DNA of 64,000 nt, taken from assembly GCA_009731375.1 (NCBI GenBank), contig BJOX01000127.1, forward strand, positions 196,997 to 260,996. Reading direction: 5' to 3'. Of this stretch, positions 1 to 64,000 are shown piece after piece. Under the pieces are notes generated by a model, which saw nothing but the letters and a program-made list of their open reading frames with translations, had not been told where the DNA came from and made no database searches. The stretch is from Paulinella micropora (Eukaryota > Cercozoa > Imbricatea > Euglyphida). Made by a program: the position numbers and the translations under genes. Every line of letters begins with the position of its first letter. Positions within the stretch are counted from its first letter, which is position 1.

Positions 1-36
<36 letters not shown>

Positions 37-69
37 GAGGAGAGAGAGAGAGAGAGAGATAGCGAGAGG

Positions 70-108
70 TACCTGGTTGAAAGAGTGGTCTGTCTCGAGC
101 TTGTTGGT

Positions 109-110
<2 letters not shown>
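70..110 (-). repeat. Donor-side copy of exon 80
   Basis: Repeats the last 13 or so codons of exon 80 with its GTACCT-type donor, separated from the exon by GA repeat. Bases 1-35 are a G run at the window edge. Confidence 0.7.
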
Positions 111-151
<41 letters not shown>

Positions 152-155
152 CTAC

Positions 156-64000
<63,845 letters not shown>

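Overview
The window is eukaryotic nuclear DNA from an intron-rich organism whose introns are built almost entirely of microsatellites. The species cannot be named from sequence alone. There are no operons, ribosome-binding sites, rRNA or tRNA genes, or prokaryotic features. Most long open frames are translated simple repeats (runs of YLSI, LLTY, CMYV, HTYI) and are not genes.

Hidden between the repeats is one very large gene on the minus strand, running from the right edge (5' side) to the left edge (3' side). I recovered 80 short exons by eye, from splice signals plus codon phase. They are 24 to 265 bases long, mostly 40 to 110, and join without a stop into about 2,000 codons. That is roughly 9 percent of the window. 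No start or stop codon is visible, so the gene continues past both edges. In protein order it has: (1) an N-terminal third with charged helical stretches and Ser/Thr/Pro/Asn-rich linkers (right edge to about 34.3 kb); (2) about twelve copies of a roughly 72-residue helical repeat with an LW..AG box, an ELL..RQ helix and a YLQDP..LF turn (32.7 to 9.8 kb); (3) a compact C-terminal region (9.2 to 3.6 kb); (4) a Ser/Asn/Thr-rich tail (3.5 to 0.16 kb). I recognise no known family.

The most unusual feature is what lies between the exons. Most exons are accompanied by partial copies of themselves. Copies upstream in the transcript keep the acceptor-side half. Copies downstream keep the donor-side half. 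Each copy is separated from the next by the local microsatellite. There are well over 100 such copies, with up to 16 for one exon. The introns are therefore compound minisatellites made of exon-intron boundaries plus simple repeat, full of decoy splice sites, and a few copies could be used as exons.

Several short dispersed elements also sit in the introns: a double-hairpin element of about 140 bp (11 clear copies plus one degenerate), an element with 17-bp terminal inverted repeats (5 copies), a roughly 225-bp unit present twice in opposite orientation, and a 196-bp foldback. Nine runs of N interrupt the sequence, most beside long homopolymers or repeats.
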